From the NCBI RefSeq assembly GCF_001411555.2, contig NC_049903.1, positions 19,945,234 to 20,009,233 on the forward strand: DNA of 64,000 nucleotides, in the 5' to 3' direction. Shown piece by piece: positions 22,866 to 34,860 of the stretch. Both the position numbers and the translations under genes were made by a program. The notes beneath the pieces were generated by a model. It was not told where the DNA came from, searched no databases, and saw only the letters and a program-made list of their open reading frames with translations. The stretch is from Juglans regia (Eukaryota; Streptophyta; Magnoliopsida; Fagales; Juglandaceae). Each line of letters begins with the position of its first letter. The stretch's first letter is position 1.

Positions 22866-25800
22866 ATGAAAATCCTCAGTTGGAACTGCCGAGGATTGGA
22901 GAACCCTCAGATAGTTCAAGATCTCTACAATATAGTAGAGAAGAATAAACTCAGCTTAGTTGTTGTGATGGAAACTAAGTCTATAAACAGAAGTTTCGAT
23001 AGTTTGAAAAGAAGGTTTCATTGTGAAAGTTGTTTTGTGGTTGAAGCAGTTGGAAAATGAGGAGGATTAGTTCTGTTTTGGAACTCAAGTGTGAGGGCTG
23101 AAATTGTTAATTACTCACAACGCCATATTAATGTTTGGATAGAAGATGAAGGGGAGAAAAGATGGTTCCTTACCTGTTTCTATTGGCAACCAGATACTAA
23201 CAAAAGAGAGTCTTGGTCTTTGTTGAACTCTCTTAAACCTGCAATTGGTATTGGTTGGTGCATAGTAGGGGATTTCAATGAAATCCTTACTAATGATAAA
23301 AAAATGAGGGGGAAAAGCAAGGCCAGAAGGTCAAATGGAGTTATTCAGGTAGGTTATAATTGAAAGCAACCTTTATGACCTTGGATGGAAGGGTGAAAAG
23401 TTTACTTGGAGTAACTCACATGGGGATGAAACTTTCACTATGTAAAGAATAGATAGGGTTGTGGCAACTCCTGAGTGGATGAATACTTATAGAGAAATGT
23501 TGGTGGAAGTGATGGTGACAAGTACTTTAGATCATAAGCCCCTGCTTGTACATGTACTACAGAATAAGAGCAGAAACTGGGGCAGACAGAGGGCTTTTAA
23601 ATTTGAGGCAAGCTGGGCACTTGAAGAGGAATGTGAGAAGGTCTTAAAGGAGGCTTGGAAGGTAAAAGAGGCTGCTGAAAATCAGAGAAGCCTTGTTATA
23701 GTTCTATTGCAGAAGAGTGGGACTGCTTTGCCATATGGTTTTGGCCCATGTTTTTTCCAGAATCATTGGGAGGTTGTTGTAGATGAGGTTTGCAAAGCTG
23801 CCATTTCGATTTTAAATGGTGACCCTTTGGAACCCTCACTGAATTACACTTACATAGCCTTGATTCCTAAGTGTAAAGAGCCAAAGAAAGTCAGTGAGTG
23901 TAGAACTATAAGTCTATGCAACGTTATGAACAAAATAGTGTCCAAAACCATCTCAAACAGACTTAAAAATGTTCTTGCCAGTATCATTTCCCCAACACAA
24001 AGTGCCTTTTTGCCTGTAGGCTGATTAATGACAATATATTGGTAGCTTCTGAGTTGCTTCACTCTGAAAACTAGGAAAAGGGGAAAGATGGGAAGCATGG
24101 CCATAAAACTAGACATGTCTAAGGCCTACGATTGTGTAGATTGAGGCTTTTTGGAAGTGGTGATGAAAAGACTAGGCTTCAATGAGAAATGGGTGATGCT
24201 AATCATGAATTGTGTCAAGTCTGTATCTTATTCAGTCTTGGTTAATGAGATCCCAGGGAACATGTTGTGGCCTAAAAAGGGTTTGAGACAAGGTGATCCC
24301 TTATCACCCTATTTATTCATTCTTTGTGCTGAAGGTTTAAGCACCTTGTTGAATTTCTATGAAGTTCAGAAGATTACAAGAGGAGTGCAAGTGGCCAAGG
24401 GAGAAACTAGCATTAATCACCTGCTTTTTACAAATGATTGTATTCTTTTTGGGAAGGCCAAGTTAGAAGAATAGAATAGGATTTAGGAGGTGCTGAAAAC
24501 ATATGAGAAGGCCTTAGGGCAGTTTTTAAATAAGAACAAGACTTCATTTTTTTTTTTCAGTAGTAACAAAAAGGAAGGAGATAAGAAGATGATTATGGAA
24601 GTCAGAAACTAAATAGCTTATGGTAGCTATGAAAGGTATTTAGGTCTTCCTGCCTTTGTTAGAAAGTCTAAGTTCAATACTTTTAGAATTTTGAAAGAGA
24701 GAATCTGGCAGAAAACCACAAGTTGGAAAAACATCTTCTTATCACAAGCTAGTAAAGAAATTATGATTAAGGCAGTGTTACAAGCCATACCCACCTATAC
24801 TATGTCTGTTTTCAAGCTTCCTAAGAGGTTGTGCCAAGAGATAAATGTGCTTTTTTTGAATTTTTTTTTTTTTTTTTGGGGGGGGGGAGGGTAAACAACA
24901 AGAAGGAAAGGGCATTTGCTGGAAAAAATGGGAGAAAATGGGCATGCAGAAAGGGAAGGGTGGTTTAGGCTTTAGGGATTTGGAGAGCTTCAACATGGCT
25001 CTCCTAGCAAAGCAAGTCTAGAGATTGCTTAAAAATCCTGAGTCTTTGGTTGCCACAGTTCTTGGATGCAAAGTTAAGCTCAATGACCTCTTTAATATGG
25101 ATAAGTATTTGGCCAGCTAGGGAGCTTGTTAAGGATGGGATAAGATAGAGAATGGGAGATGGCAGAAAGATAAAAATCTGGAGCTCAAAATAGTTACCAA
25201 CTCCATCCTCTTTTTCTATACAATCCATTGTTTCTTTATTGTAGGAAGATGCTAAAGTGGAAGAACTAATTGATAAACATAAGGGGGAGTGGAATGAGGG
25301 CAGGATCTGAGAAATATTTTCAAAAGATGAGGTGGCCTAGATTCTAAGGGCAGGTTTGGGGGATGAGATGATAATTTTGTGTTTTGTTTGAGAGTTTAAA
25401 ATATTATATTTTAATATTATTATTTTTTTGGGATTTGAAAAATGTGAATTAAGATTTGAAAAAATTGAATTGTTTATTATATTTTGTATGGAGATTTGAA
25501 AAATGTATAATGATGAGATGAGATGATAATTTTGTGTCTCATCCCACCCCCAAAACTTGCCCTAAGTATACCTTTGAGTAGAGGTCAGGCTCGAGATAAG
25601 ATGGTTTGGAGCCCTTCCAAGAAGGGACTTTTCTCAGTAAGTAGTGCCTATTTTTTGCAACTGGATAGACTCAAGAACAACAGAGGAGAATGCTCAGTGG
25701 GGGCTAAAAGGGATGAGAGATGGAGAAACATTTGGAATCTTGAAGTTCCAGGTGTGACGAAGTTGTTTTTGTGGAAAGATGGAAACAGTCTACTGCCAAC

Positions 25801-26910
25801 TAAGGAGAATCTATTTAAAAGGAAGGTAGTTGAAGACAAAAGGTGCACAATTTGTAATGCAGAAACAAAATTTGTTATGCATGCTTTGTGGGAATGTCCA
25901 GCAGCCAATGACATATGGTTTGAGGTTGGAGGCTGTGTGCAAAAATGGGGAAGAACAGAAGAGGATTTTATGTTGCTATGGGGGGAAGTTCATGGAAAGG
26001 ATGAGCATGAAGCAGTTAAAAGAGATGGTTGTTCTGTTTAGAAGAGTTTGGTTGCGTAGAAATGAATATAATTTTTAGAAGAAGCTAGGCTGCCCCAAGA
26101 GACTTGTAAAGACAGCAAATGAAGGATTGCTCGAATAGAAGGCAGCTCAGACTATCACAAAGCAAGCAGGAAAAGGGCAAAACAACAATGCAATGAGTGT
26201 TTTGAAATGGGAGAAACCAGAGTGTGGAGATGTTGTCAAAGTAAAGGACCGTCAACAAGGGTGTTCTAGTGCATTGTAGATTCTTATCCAAGACTTGTAT
26301 CATTTGATGATGCCATGTGAATCGCTAGAAACATGTGAAGTGTATGGCTAACCCAATAACGAAAGTTTCGTAAGGGAAAGGAGCAGGCTACCATGAGACA
26401 AAAGATCTTTTTTCTAAAGAGATTCGATTCGGTGAAGGTGAACTGGGATGCTTCTTTAAACTTGAAGAAGAGAAGAATGGGGGCTGGGATTATAGTTAGA
26501 GATGAGAAGGTATAAGCCTTAGTTGTTGTTTGTGATCAGAAGGTTAATCTTGATAATCCAGTGGTGGCATAATGCTTGGCTTTGAGGATGGTTGTAGAGC
26601 TTTGCAGTGATCTTCATATACACAAGTCTATTTTTGAAGGAGATGCAAAAGTTGTCATAGAGGCAGTGAAGAGTTTTGAAAAGGAAAATTCAGTTTTCAA
26701 TTCTTTAATTGATGATGTAAAGTTCTTTTTTAAAAGTAGATTAGATTGGAAAATTTAGTTTGCATACAGAGAAAAAAACATAGTGGCTCATACCTTAACT
26801 AAGTCAGCTTTAGCTTTGTTAGAAAAAATAGTTTGGATAGAGGATGTACCAGATTTTGTAGCAAGAAGTCTGGATAGTGACAAAGATGTATTACTTGACA
26901 GTTGTAAATG
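22866..26910 (+). pseudogene. LINE ORF2: endonuclease, reverse transcriptase, zf-RVT and RNase H, disrupted
   Basis: ATG 22866 opens MKILSWNCRGLENPQIVQ, the endonuclease start; GGDFNE-like VGDFNEIL lies near 23268. TGA at 23058-23060 is the first stop. Reverse transcriptase blocks follow: ALIPKCKEPKKVSECRTISL (23855 onward), RQGDPLSPYLF (near 24288) and the active-site box, here LFTND rather than LFADD (near 24425). KRCTICNAETKFVMHALWEC (25836 onward) is the zf-RVT segment, and WDASLNLKKRRMGAGII plus FEGDAKVVIEAV (26440-26700) is RNase H. About 170 codons expected between endonuclease and reverse transcriptase are missing near 23660-23740, judged against the second LINE at 61900-62470. Stops, frameshifts and the altered active site show an inactive copy. 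Confidence 0.88.
25348..25562. mobile_element. MITE inside the LINE, TAA duplication
   Basis: GGGCAGGTTTGGGGG at the left pairs with CCCCCAAAACTTGCCC at the right with one inserted base and one change. TAA at 25345-25347 and 25563-25565 is a 3-bp duplication of the PIF/Harbinger (Tourist) type. GATGAGATGATAATTTTGTG occurs near both ends in the same orientation. The insertion splits the LINE between its reverse transcriptase and zf-RVT parts, so it is younger than the LINE. Confidence 0.88.
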
Positions 26911-26938
26911 AAATACAGAGGTATTGTTAAAAAAAAAA

Positions 26939-26953
26939 ATATGAAACAGTACT
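26939..26953. repeat. Right target-site duplication of the LINE
   Basis: ATATGAAACAGTACT matches 21321-21335 except for one C/T difference and follows the A tail immediately. Confidence 0.9.
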
Positions 26954-26989
26954 CAAACCCCATGGAGCAAATATTGCTTGCACCGAAAA

Positions 26990-27202
26990 ATTATAGGAGA
27001 ACAAAAAATGAAGGTATGACAAAAGATAAGCTTAGAAAGAAAAAGAACGAGAGAAAAATAAGATAGTAGGAAAAAATGATTGGAAAACGAAGAAATGATG
27101 CTTAGACAAAAAAAATGAACCTAAGACCAAAAAACTAATGTAAGACTAGAAAAATGAAGCTCAGATTGAAAAATGAAGGACAGAATAACGAAGGTATGAA
27201 AA
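26990..27202. repeat. A-rich degenerate repeat of about 20 bp
   Basis: Phrases such as AATGATGCTTAGAC, AATGAACCTAAGACC, TAATGTAAGACTAG, ATGAAGCTCAGATTG and ATGAAGGACAGAA follow each other at roughly 20-bp steps, separated by A runs. It fills the gap between the LINE and the copia element. Its origin is unknown. Confidence 0.5.
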
Positions 27203-27413
27203 TGAACACAAAAGAGACAAAACACCCACTATCCTTGCCGAGAATCCATACATGCGATACTCTCTTGCATGATTTTAGCATAATATGTAAATATGGTTTC
27301 CTTGTACAGCATTAGTGATAGTTGGTACCTTAGTTGTAAACAACTTGTATTATTATGTACTTTATTTAAATCAATACAAAGCCCTGCAAAACGTGAGGCC
27401 ATTATTTTCTACA
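27203..27413 (+). repeat. 5' LTR of the copia element
   Basis: It begins TGAACACAAAAGAGA and ends ATTATTTTCTACA. It aligns over its length with 36506-36711, sharing long blocks such as GCATGATTTTAGCATAATAT and ATCAATACAAAGCC. The two LTRs differ by many substitutions and small indels, which indicates an old insertion. Confidence 0.85.
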
Positions 27414-27427
27414 TGTTATCAAGATCC
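27414..27427 (+). other. Primer-binding site of the copia element
   Basis: TGTTATCAAGATCC directly after the 5' LTR resembles the TGGTATCAGAGCC site complementary to the initiator methionine tRNA, with a few changes. Confidence 0.55.
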
Positions 27428-27534
27428 CATAGAGGATTCAATTATCTTCCTCTGTTGCTTCGGTCCCGTTTGTGGAAACCCCTGAATCTATGGAGTTTTC
27501 CCTATCAAAACCAGCCTCCCTGATATCACTATCA

Positions 27535-28455
27535 AATTAGCCTCCACAAACTATTTACTATGGAAAGCACAAGTCCTTCCTGTGTTGCATGGACATGGCC
27601 TCCTTAGGTGTGTCAACCAATAAATCCCCTACCCACCTTCAACTATTTCGAGTGATGATCACACGTTGAGAGCCAACCCTATTGCAACCAGATGGCTATA
27701 GATTGATCAACTTACACTTGACTGGCTAAACAACTCCTTGTCTTATGCACCGTTGTCTCGGGTCATCAATAGTGATAAATCTTTCCATGAAGCATGGGAT
27801 GTGTTGGAAACCTTATATGGAAGTCGTACAAGGGATCAAATCCAACAAATGAAAGGTGAATTGTAAACACTCACCAAAAGCACATCCTCGTTGAAGGACT
27901 ACTTGCAAAAAACCAAATCTTTGGCTCTCTCCCTTCGGGGTGCTAGTAAACCTATCGATGATGATGATTTCATCACTTGTATGCTTAGAGGTCTTGGATC
28001 TGAGTTTGATTCCATTGTTGCTGCTATAAATGCCAGAGATTTGTTCCCACCATTGAAAAGTGTCATTATCAAATTATGGGATTTTGCGATGAGTATCACT
28101 GCTACTTGTGAAGCACCATCTGCAATGGCACTCTAGACAAATCCTGGCAACAACCAAACTGCAAGAGGAGGATGTAACACACATGGCCGTGGCTCCAATT
28201 CTCCACAATATACATAGTAAAAATCAAAGGGTGCCAAAGGTGGCACTCACTCGTCCTCCATCCAAACCATCAGGTGGTAGATCAAATAACACTAGGGGTG
28301 CCAAACCTTCTGGCCATGGATGTGGAGACACTCTTTGCATCACTTGTTTTTGTTATGGAGGGTGCCTTTCTTGCACTCAAAGTTGGTGATAATGTGGATG
28401 AAACCTGGTATCTGGTTATGGGTGCAAACCAACGTATGACTTCTGCTGCCACTGA
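27535..28455 (+). pseudogene. Copia gag remnant (UBN2 type)
   Basis: The frame reads LASTNYLLWKAQVLPVLHGH at about 27540, then FHEAWDVLETLYGSRTRDQI and TSSLKDYLQKTKSLALSL, then LRGLGSEFDSIVAAINAR. This is the UBN2-type gag of plant copia elements, which forms the virus-like particle. Stops occur, for example TAA after GEL near 27864 and TAG at 28135. A zinc-knuckle region is not clear. It is not functional. Confidence 0.8.
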
Positions 28456-28499
28456 TCCTTAAGGTATAAAATCGTATACTATAAATGAGTCCCTCATGG

Positions 28500-29206
28500 T
28501 TGGGAATGATTGTTCTCTACCAATCAATGCAGTTAGTCGGGTTCTTCCTCAAACCTCTATCATTTTGGATAAAGAAAACTTACTTTTTGTATCTCAATTC
28601 ACAAGAGATAATAATTGCTACTTTGTGTTTTACTCGTGGAGTTTTTTTTTGTTAAGGAATGGAAGATGCATTAGGTTCTACTTAAAGGAGGTGTGCTCAA
28701 TGGCTTATACCTGCTCAACCCCTAGAAGTTTTTCTTCCATTCCAGTTGCATTTACAGCAAATAAAATCACAAGTACCATCTAGCATGCATGCTTGGGGAA
28801 TCCAAGTGCTTGAATGCATGGTATCTTGTCAAGCTTTACCTCATTTCAATGAAGATTCAATATTTTGTGACAGTTGTGCTTTAGGAAAATCTCACAAATT
28901 ACCTTTTACCTCTCAGACTCAATATGCCACTAATTTTCTGCACTCTCTTCACACTGATGTGTGGGGACTAGCTCAAACTACCTCATTTGATGGTTTTAGA
29001 TATTACCTAGTCATTATTGATGAACTTTCACAATATGTTTGGAAAATTCCCATGGCCCGAAAGTCTGATGTGTGTCATTTATTTATCAACTTCATCACAT
29101 TAGTGGAAAATCAATTCCAAACAATAATGAAAATGGTTCAAAGTGATGGTTGCGACGAGCTCATAAATTCTGTTTTTAAAACATGTTTTCAATCTAAGGG
29201 CATCAC
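28500..29206 (+). pseudogene. Copia pol fragment A: GAG-pre-integrase and start of integrase
   Basis: From 28746 the frame carries FCDSCALGKSHKLPF, the GAG-pre-integrase motif, then LHTDVWG with the first catalytic Asp of the integrase, FDGFRYYLVIIDELSQYVW, and MVQSDGCDELINSVF with the second catalytic Asp. The frame is cut at 29206 by the 4571-bp insertion and continues at 33783. Upstream, 28500-28745 is poorly conserved and shifted in frame. Confidence 0.85.
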
Positions 29207-31666
29207 TGTAACGCCCGTCCTTATAGTGTGACTTTTTATAAAATGATTTTAGAAAGGACGACGGGAATTATCCATGGTGCAAGACTCTACGTTATAAAAT
29301 AAAATGTGCTTTGATAATAAAAGAGGTTTACAGTGGAGAACATCAGTTTTAACAATAAAAAGGCCTTTCATACAATTAAACACTCATGCCTAGACTTCTG
29401 TGCTCTTCCCCATGAGCCATGTCCGTCCTGACCATTCAGTTCCTGTGGGGGGGAGGGACATGCATAAAAAACTAAAATGAGTCGATGACTCGTAAGCATT
29501 ACTTCATAAAATTAAAATATAACAACATAGGTTTTCATTCATGCATTCATCATTCATTCATACTATACGTACATGCATACGTGCATTCATTTGAAAACAT
29601 CACTGGACGGGGTTTTCTTTTCAAAGGGCCTTTCTTTTTCGTAAACGTTTCTCCCGTCAGTGCCTTCATTTCTTCAAAAGTGCGTGCATTCATGCATTCA
29701 TACGTTCGTACATTCATCCATTCTTTCTTATCACTTTCATAGGCCAGTACACACTGTTACGTATCATGTGTTGGGGTTAGCGATCTTCCTTTAGACTCGG
29801 ACTCCACCCGTGGCCACGGGTTAGGAATCCCTTTCATGGGGGGCAACATTGGGTGCACTTCCAGTACTACTAACCCGGCATTACAATCTGCCCATTCATT
29901 GGTATCCTTTGCATTCATTCATGTGGCCATTACATATTTTCATACAGTAAGACATTCATTCATTCAGGCCATTCTTTCAATTCAGTCATTTCCTTCAATT
30001 CATTTCAGTTCTATCTTTCATTTAACAGTTTATTCATGAAAAAACGTCATTTAAAAGCATGGGCTTAAACGTCATCTTTCATGGCATCCATAAAACATCA
30101 CCTTTTTATGGCATCCATAAAACGTTAGTTCATAGGAACATTTTAAAATATTTTCTTCGCGTCAGTTAAAGCATTAGTTTAAATCTCGAGGCACATGCCT
30201 CGACTTTCCTTTTGTTTTCTTAGAAAATCCATACAATAGATACACCGTATAGTCATCCATTCACATGCATACAATTAATACTTTTGTTGCGTAAAAAGGG
30301 GCTGCCAAGGAGGGCTGTACATACATATACCTTTGAACACTTAACATTTTCTTTCGTAAAACGTCTTTCGTGTCTTTTCGTAAAGCATCGTAAAGAAAAG
30401 CGTTTCGTTTTCGTTTCTTTACATTTTAGAAAAACTCTAGAAGAGTATGAACGCCTCCATGCTACTTTCATATCATGTAATCCATTCATGTGCGTGTCAG
30501 ATGGCAACTTGCATGCATATACATAACCTTAACGTCATTCTCTATCTAATGCATAAGCAACTTAAACTAGAAATAGAGCTACACATCACTGGGAACACTC
30601 TCCTTCTATCATGTGCTCTTATGTGCCCTTTACTATGCTAAACCCTCCGGGGACCAGTTACAGTCACCACATCTTCCAACTCAAGGTCTTGCCTCGAGTG
30701 CTCATCCACTAAAGTGAACCCATGATTCATCTTAGAATTAGGATACTAAGACCTTCGTCTTACTCTTTTAACTAACCACATTCTGACGCATGATTCTGAC
30801 CGATGAAATCACACATCCCAATCCTAGACAATACTCCCGTCACTACCTCATGCACCTTAGCTGACACTAAATCCTCATTCACATCCATACACGCCATACG
30901 ACTCTAAGCCAACTCTGAGGCTTAAGCACCGTGCAACTATGTCTAGGATAGATTACCCATTACATATGATGAATCCGTCCGGCACAAGTGTCTAACAAGA
31001 TTACACATGTACCTTACCCCCCCTTATCACTTAAGACTAACATATAACATGTTGATCACCTGCTCATAGGAACAAGGGCCATACTCCTATACCAACCTTC
31101 TCTTAACCCGGCTAGCATGACTCTTCATGCTACCCGTCCCTTTTGACACTTCATCCCAACATTTAACACGACAAGACTTCGTGCACAACCACGCCTTATG
31201 TCACTTCATATAGCTCAAGACTACTCCCAAGCTACACCGTGACCTTATCACATCACTTGACATCCCACTATGTCATTCTTACGTCAACCAACTTCTAACT
31301 CATCACGAGTACGGTTCCTCACGTACTCCTAACACATCGTGACATCTCGTCATGATCCAGCTGCGCCACGTCTACGCTAACTCCTCACCCGTCATAAGCA
31401 CGACTGTTGGTAACCATGTCACTTCGTGACATTCCCCAGTTATGCTTCCGCTACGCACTCTTACACATGTTCTACTACTTCACACATACTCCCAGCCATA
31501 AGTCAATTACGGTGACACCCGACACCTCAGACTACATGCTACACTATAACTACTTCGGGACACTATTCCACAGCTCCCGAAACTAATCATCACGCTCTAC
31601 ACCCATCAACCACACAACCATCCTTATCTCTGCGACACGCCACACGGTGTGTTGCTGCACCTCTTG

Positions 31667-31915
31667 GAGTACACTTCACGTATACTCTATTCTTACATGC
31701 TATGCCACTTCACCATTATGGCGTACACGCCATATGGTGCATCACTCCATCACATGGAGTACACTCCGCATGTACTCCCTTCATACACTACGTCACACAT
31801 CACCATTATGATGCACCACTCCATCACATGGAGTACACTCCGCGTGTACTCTCTTCATACACTACGCCACACACAGAGTACACTCAGCGTGTACTCTTCC
31901 CATTCCACATGCCAC
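31667..31915. repeat. Tandem repeat around GAGTACACT units, four copies
   Basis: GAGTACACTYCRCRTRTACTC-like units begin at 31667, 31757, 31831 and 31876. The first three share downstream phrases such as CACCATTATG and CACTCCATCACATG. Spacings of 90, 74 and 45 bp show loss of parts. It lies inside the 4571-bp LTR-type insertion. Confidence 0.75.
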
Positions 31916-32312
31916 GTCACCAATACAAGACATACTCCACAACCACACTACACAACACAGTCCACAACACTTCGTAGCACACTTCACAGATATGCCCAAC
32001 ACTTCACATACACAACACATCACATCTCCATACAACACAACGAACTCCACAATACTAATAGCACAGTCCACAACCTAACCAACCAACTAACATTTAATAT
32101 AAAAAACGAGGGATAGAGTATTATACCATCGACGGGATAACCCATGCGTTACTCGTTAGCCGTCACAACCGATGATGTCGGAAGGGTCATACGTGGCGGC
32201 TAACCCACGTATGGTGGCTATCTGGACATTTGGATAGCTAAATGTGGTCTTGGAAGGGCTCATGGTGGCCTTGTGATGGTGGCAAAGAGCGTAACATGAC
32301 GAATCTAGCTGT

Positions 32313-32384
32313 GTACAGTGGCAGTCAGCCACGCGCAGTGGCTGTCCATCACGTGCAGTGGCTACCCACCACATAAAGTGGTGG
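32313..32384. repeat. 20-bp tandem repeat, about 3.5 copies
   Basis: GTACAGTGGCAGTCAGCCAC, GCGCAGTGGCTGTCCATCAC and GTGCAGTGGCTACCCACCAC follow without gaps at 32313, 32333 and 32353, then a partial unit. It lies inside the 4571-bp LTR-type insertion. Confidence 0.8.
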
Positions 32385-33782
32385 TTCGGGCTTAAGGTTT
32401 GATCAAGGGAGGTTGCTGGTGGAGCCGTGGAGGCTCAGTGGTGGTGGCACGACAGTCCACAGTGGTGGAGAGAGGAATGGCCGTGTGAGAGGGAGAGGGA
32501 GAGTGTGCATGCATGAGTGGCAGATCGGGGCCAAGGGTGGTCAGGATGTGTCGGTGGTGGCTGGAGATGGCGGTCACACGCGGTGGGTGGCGGCGTACGG
32601 TGGTGGACAAGGAGAACCCGTGCGTGAGGGAGGGAGAAAGTCCGTGCGGTGGAGAGAGGCTATAGGCCTTGTGTCAAGTGGAGGAGGAAGGGGGAGGGAA
32701 GTGAAAGTTCATGGCAGTGCTTGGTGGCCGTGGGTGGCCGCATACGGTGGCGCAAGGAGGAGAAATGGGTAAAAACCCATTTCGTCTGCTTACCGTGGAA
32801 AGGAGTGGAAGGGCTACACGATGGAGGCCAAGCTCTCTGGAGGAGGATGGCCAGTGGGAGGGGAGGCTACCGTGGTGGTGGTGGTGGCGGCGTTGGAGGA
32901 CGGTGCACGGCGGCGCAACAACATCAAGCCCATTCGGGCTGTGCACTGCCGAGAAAGAGGAAGAGAGAGTGTGAGAGAGGGAGATAGGTGTAGGGGGCTC
33001 ACCAGAGTGAGGTGGTGCAGGTGGAAGGGGTGGTGAGGCTCATCGGCGCACGTCGGCGCTGGGCTGTGCAGTGGAGGAATCGGGTGAGAGAGGGTGTCGT
33101 GCAGTGCAAGCCAAAGGAGAGAGAGGAGGGAAAAGTGAGGGAGAAAGATAGAGGGGCTAGGGTTTTATTCTAAAACCCAACGTCTGGGGATCTACGCAAC
33201 GATCTAACGGTGACCCATAAATAGTGATTTGAAAATACGTAAACATTAACTTAATTAAAAGTACTAAGAGGAATTAAGGTAGAATATTATTTAAACTAAA
33301 CTTTAGTTAATAAAATAATATTCCTTCATCATTAATAAAATGATGAAGTCTTGTTTAACATCTTTAAAAGAATAAAACTATTTAATTTAATTAGAGTTTT
33401 AAACATAATTTAAATCCCATAATATTTTCAATAACTGGAATCATTTATATAAAATGATTCCCCACAATTATAATATTTTTGGAGCTCTTCAAAGATATTA
33501 TAATTGAGTTATTTAAAATATTACTTAGTTAAATAACGATGGGAATATTCCATTTAAAATACAAATAACTTCAAAACACAAAGCTAGCTTTAGAAATCAC
33601 ATAGTATCTTTAAGAACACGACATCGAGGTTCGGCATGCCTAACGAGGCACGCAGTCATTAGAGAGAAGGGGAGGACTGTTGCATAATCTCCGCTCCGAA
33701 ATTTGCTAACGTCAGAAAGAAGAAGTCTTATGTCAGAAAAAAGAACGTACATCAGAAGGAATGAGTGAGGTGTTACAATCAC

Positions 33783-34860
33783 CCATAGATTATCTTGCCC
33801 AGGCAGATTGTGGAAACTGCTCTAACTCTCATGGCATATGCCTCAGTTCCTCATAAGTATTGGACTGCTACATTTCAAACAGCCACTTTTCTTATCAATT
33901 GGCTGCCAACTCCCATCTTACACAACAAATCCCCACATGAAATAGTATTTGGAGTACAACCCACCTATACAAACTTGCATATGTTTGGGTGTGCTTGTTA
34001 CTCATATTTGCAACAAAATCTTTTGGCTGAACCAAGCTAGAGTTCAAGTCTATTCAATGTGCCTTTCTTGGTTACTCTTCTCTACATAAGGGCTTTGATT
34101 CTTACATGTCTCCACAATTTATATCTCCCTTCATGTATTGTTTGATGAACTTATCTTCCATTTTCATTGTCAACAGGCACATGCACTAGCAGACTTGCCC
34201 TCCTTTCAAACTCGACCACTACCTTCCATTTTGAAACAAGTTTCTTCCTCAAGCACAACAACTCCATCAATTGACCAAGTTCCACCTTTGCAGCCCATGG
34301 TGCAAGTTTCCCTGCAGTCCACTTTAGGTACATCTTCCACTTTTCAGCCCATAACTCAACTAGCTCATCAGTCCGTGGGTCGTACTGATCATATGATCAC
34401 AAGGGCTCAAGATGGAACCAATGACCCAAAGTTTTTCTCTCTAGTATACATCACATTCTAGCTTGTTTTCATGCTGAGTTTGTATTTCTTACTCAAGAAC
34501 CACGCTCATATAAACAAGCTCTTAAAGATCCCATACGGAGGCTAGCTATGCAAGCTGAGGTAGATGCTCCCAATGCTAATAAAATCTGGACTTTGGATCC
34601 TCCAATGCTGGAAATGAATGTATTCAACAATAAATGGATTTTTAAAATTAAGACTCGCTTGGATGGCACCATGGAATGCCACAAAGCTTGACTGGTTGCA
34701 CGAGGTTTCACTCAAGTTTCTGGATTTGATTATGAAGAAACTTTCAGTCTCGTAGTAAAATCAGCGACCGTTCGTCTGATCTTATCCATGTCTCTTTGTC
34801 AAGGTTGGACACTTAAGCAATTAGATGTGAGCAATGCATTTCTTCATGGGGAATTACAAG
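33783..34860 (+). pseudogene. Copia pol fragment B: end of integrase and start of reverse transcriptase
   Basis: RQIVETALTLMAYASVPHKY and FLINWLPTPILHNKSPHEIV are the integrase C-terminal blocks of copia elements. A serine/proline-rich spacer follows (about 34180-34380). LKDPIRRLAMQAEVDA, FNNKWIFKIKTRLDGT and [19 protein letters not shown] are RVT_2 blocks, ending [14 protein letters not shown] at 34860, where the second insertion cuts the gene. Stops occur near 34036, 34459 and 34690. Confidence 0.87.

Larger units (their letters stand above)
21336..26938 (+). mobile_element. Degenerate near full-length L1-type LINE with RNase H domain
   Basis: The element is bounded by a 15-bp duplication with one mismatch and ends in an A tract at 26929-26938. 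In order it contains ORF1 (DUF4283 and CCHC-like), an apurinic-type endonuclease, reverse transcriptase, a zf-RVT segment and a plant-type RNase H, which places it in the L1 group common in plants. Several stops, frameshifts, an internal deletion between endonuclease and reverse transcriptase, and a MITE at 25348-25562 make it inactive. Confidence 0.9.
29207..33777 (+). mobile_element. 4571-bp LTR-type insertion (probable large solo LTR, Ty3/gypsy-like)
   Basis: It starts TGTAACGCCCGTCC, ends GAGGTGTTACA, and is flanked by ATCAC at 29202-29206 and 33778-33782, an exact 5-bp duplication. The TGTAAC...GTTACA ends are common in LTRs of plant gypsy elements. I found no gag, reverse transcriptase or integrase and no internal pair of shorter LTRs, so a large solo LTR left by recombination fits best; a non-autonomous element is the alternative. 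The interior has a CATTCATT-rich part (29520-30040), tandem repeats near 31.7 and 32.3 kb, and a GTGG-rich part (32400-33130). Strand follows the TG...CA convention only and is uncertain. Confidence 0.8.

Noticed and set aside
29485..30039. Open frames with His-Ser-Phe repeats
   Set aside because: They are translations of CATTCATT-rich sequence inside the LTR-type insertion.
32413..33036. Overlapping open frames rich in Gly, Arg and Trp in both strands
   Set aside because: They arise from GTGG-rich low-complexity DNA inside the LTR-type insertion and show no motif or codon bias.
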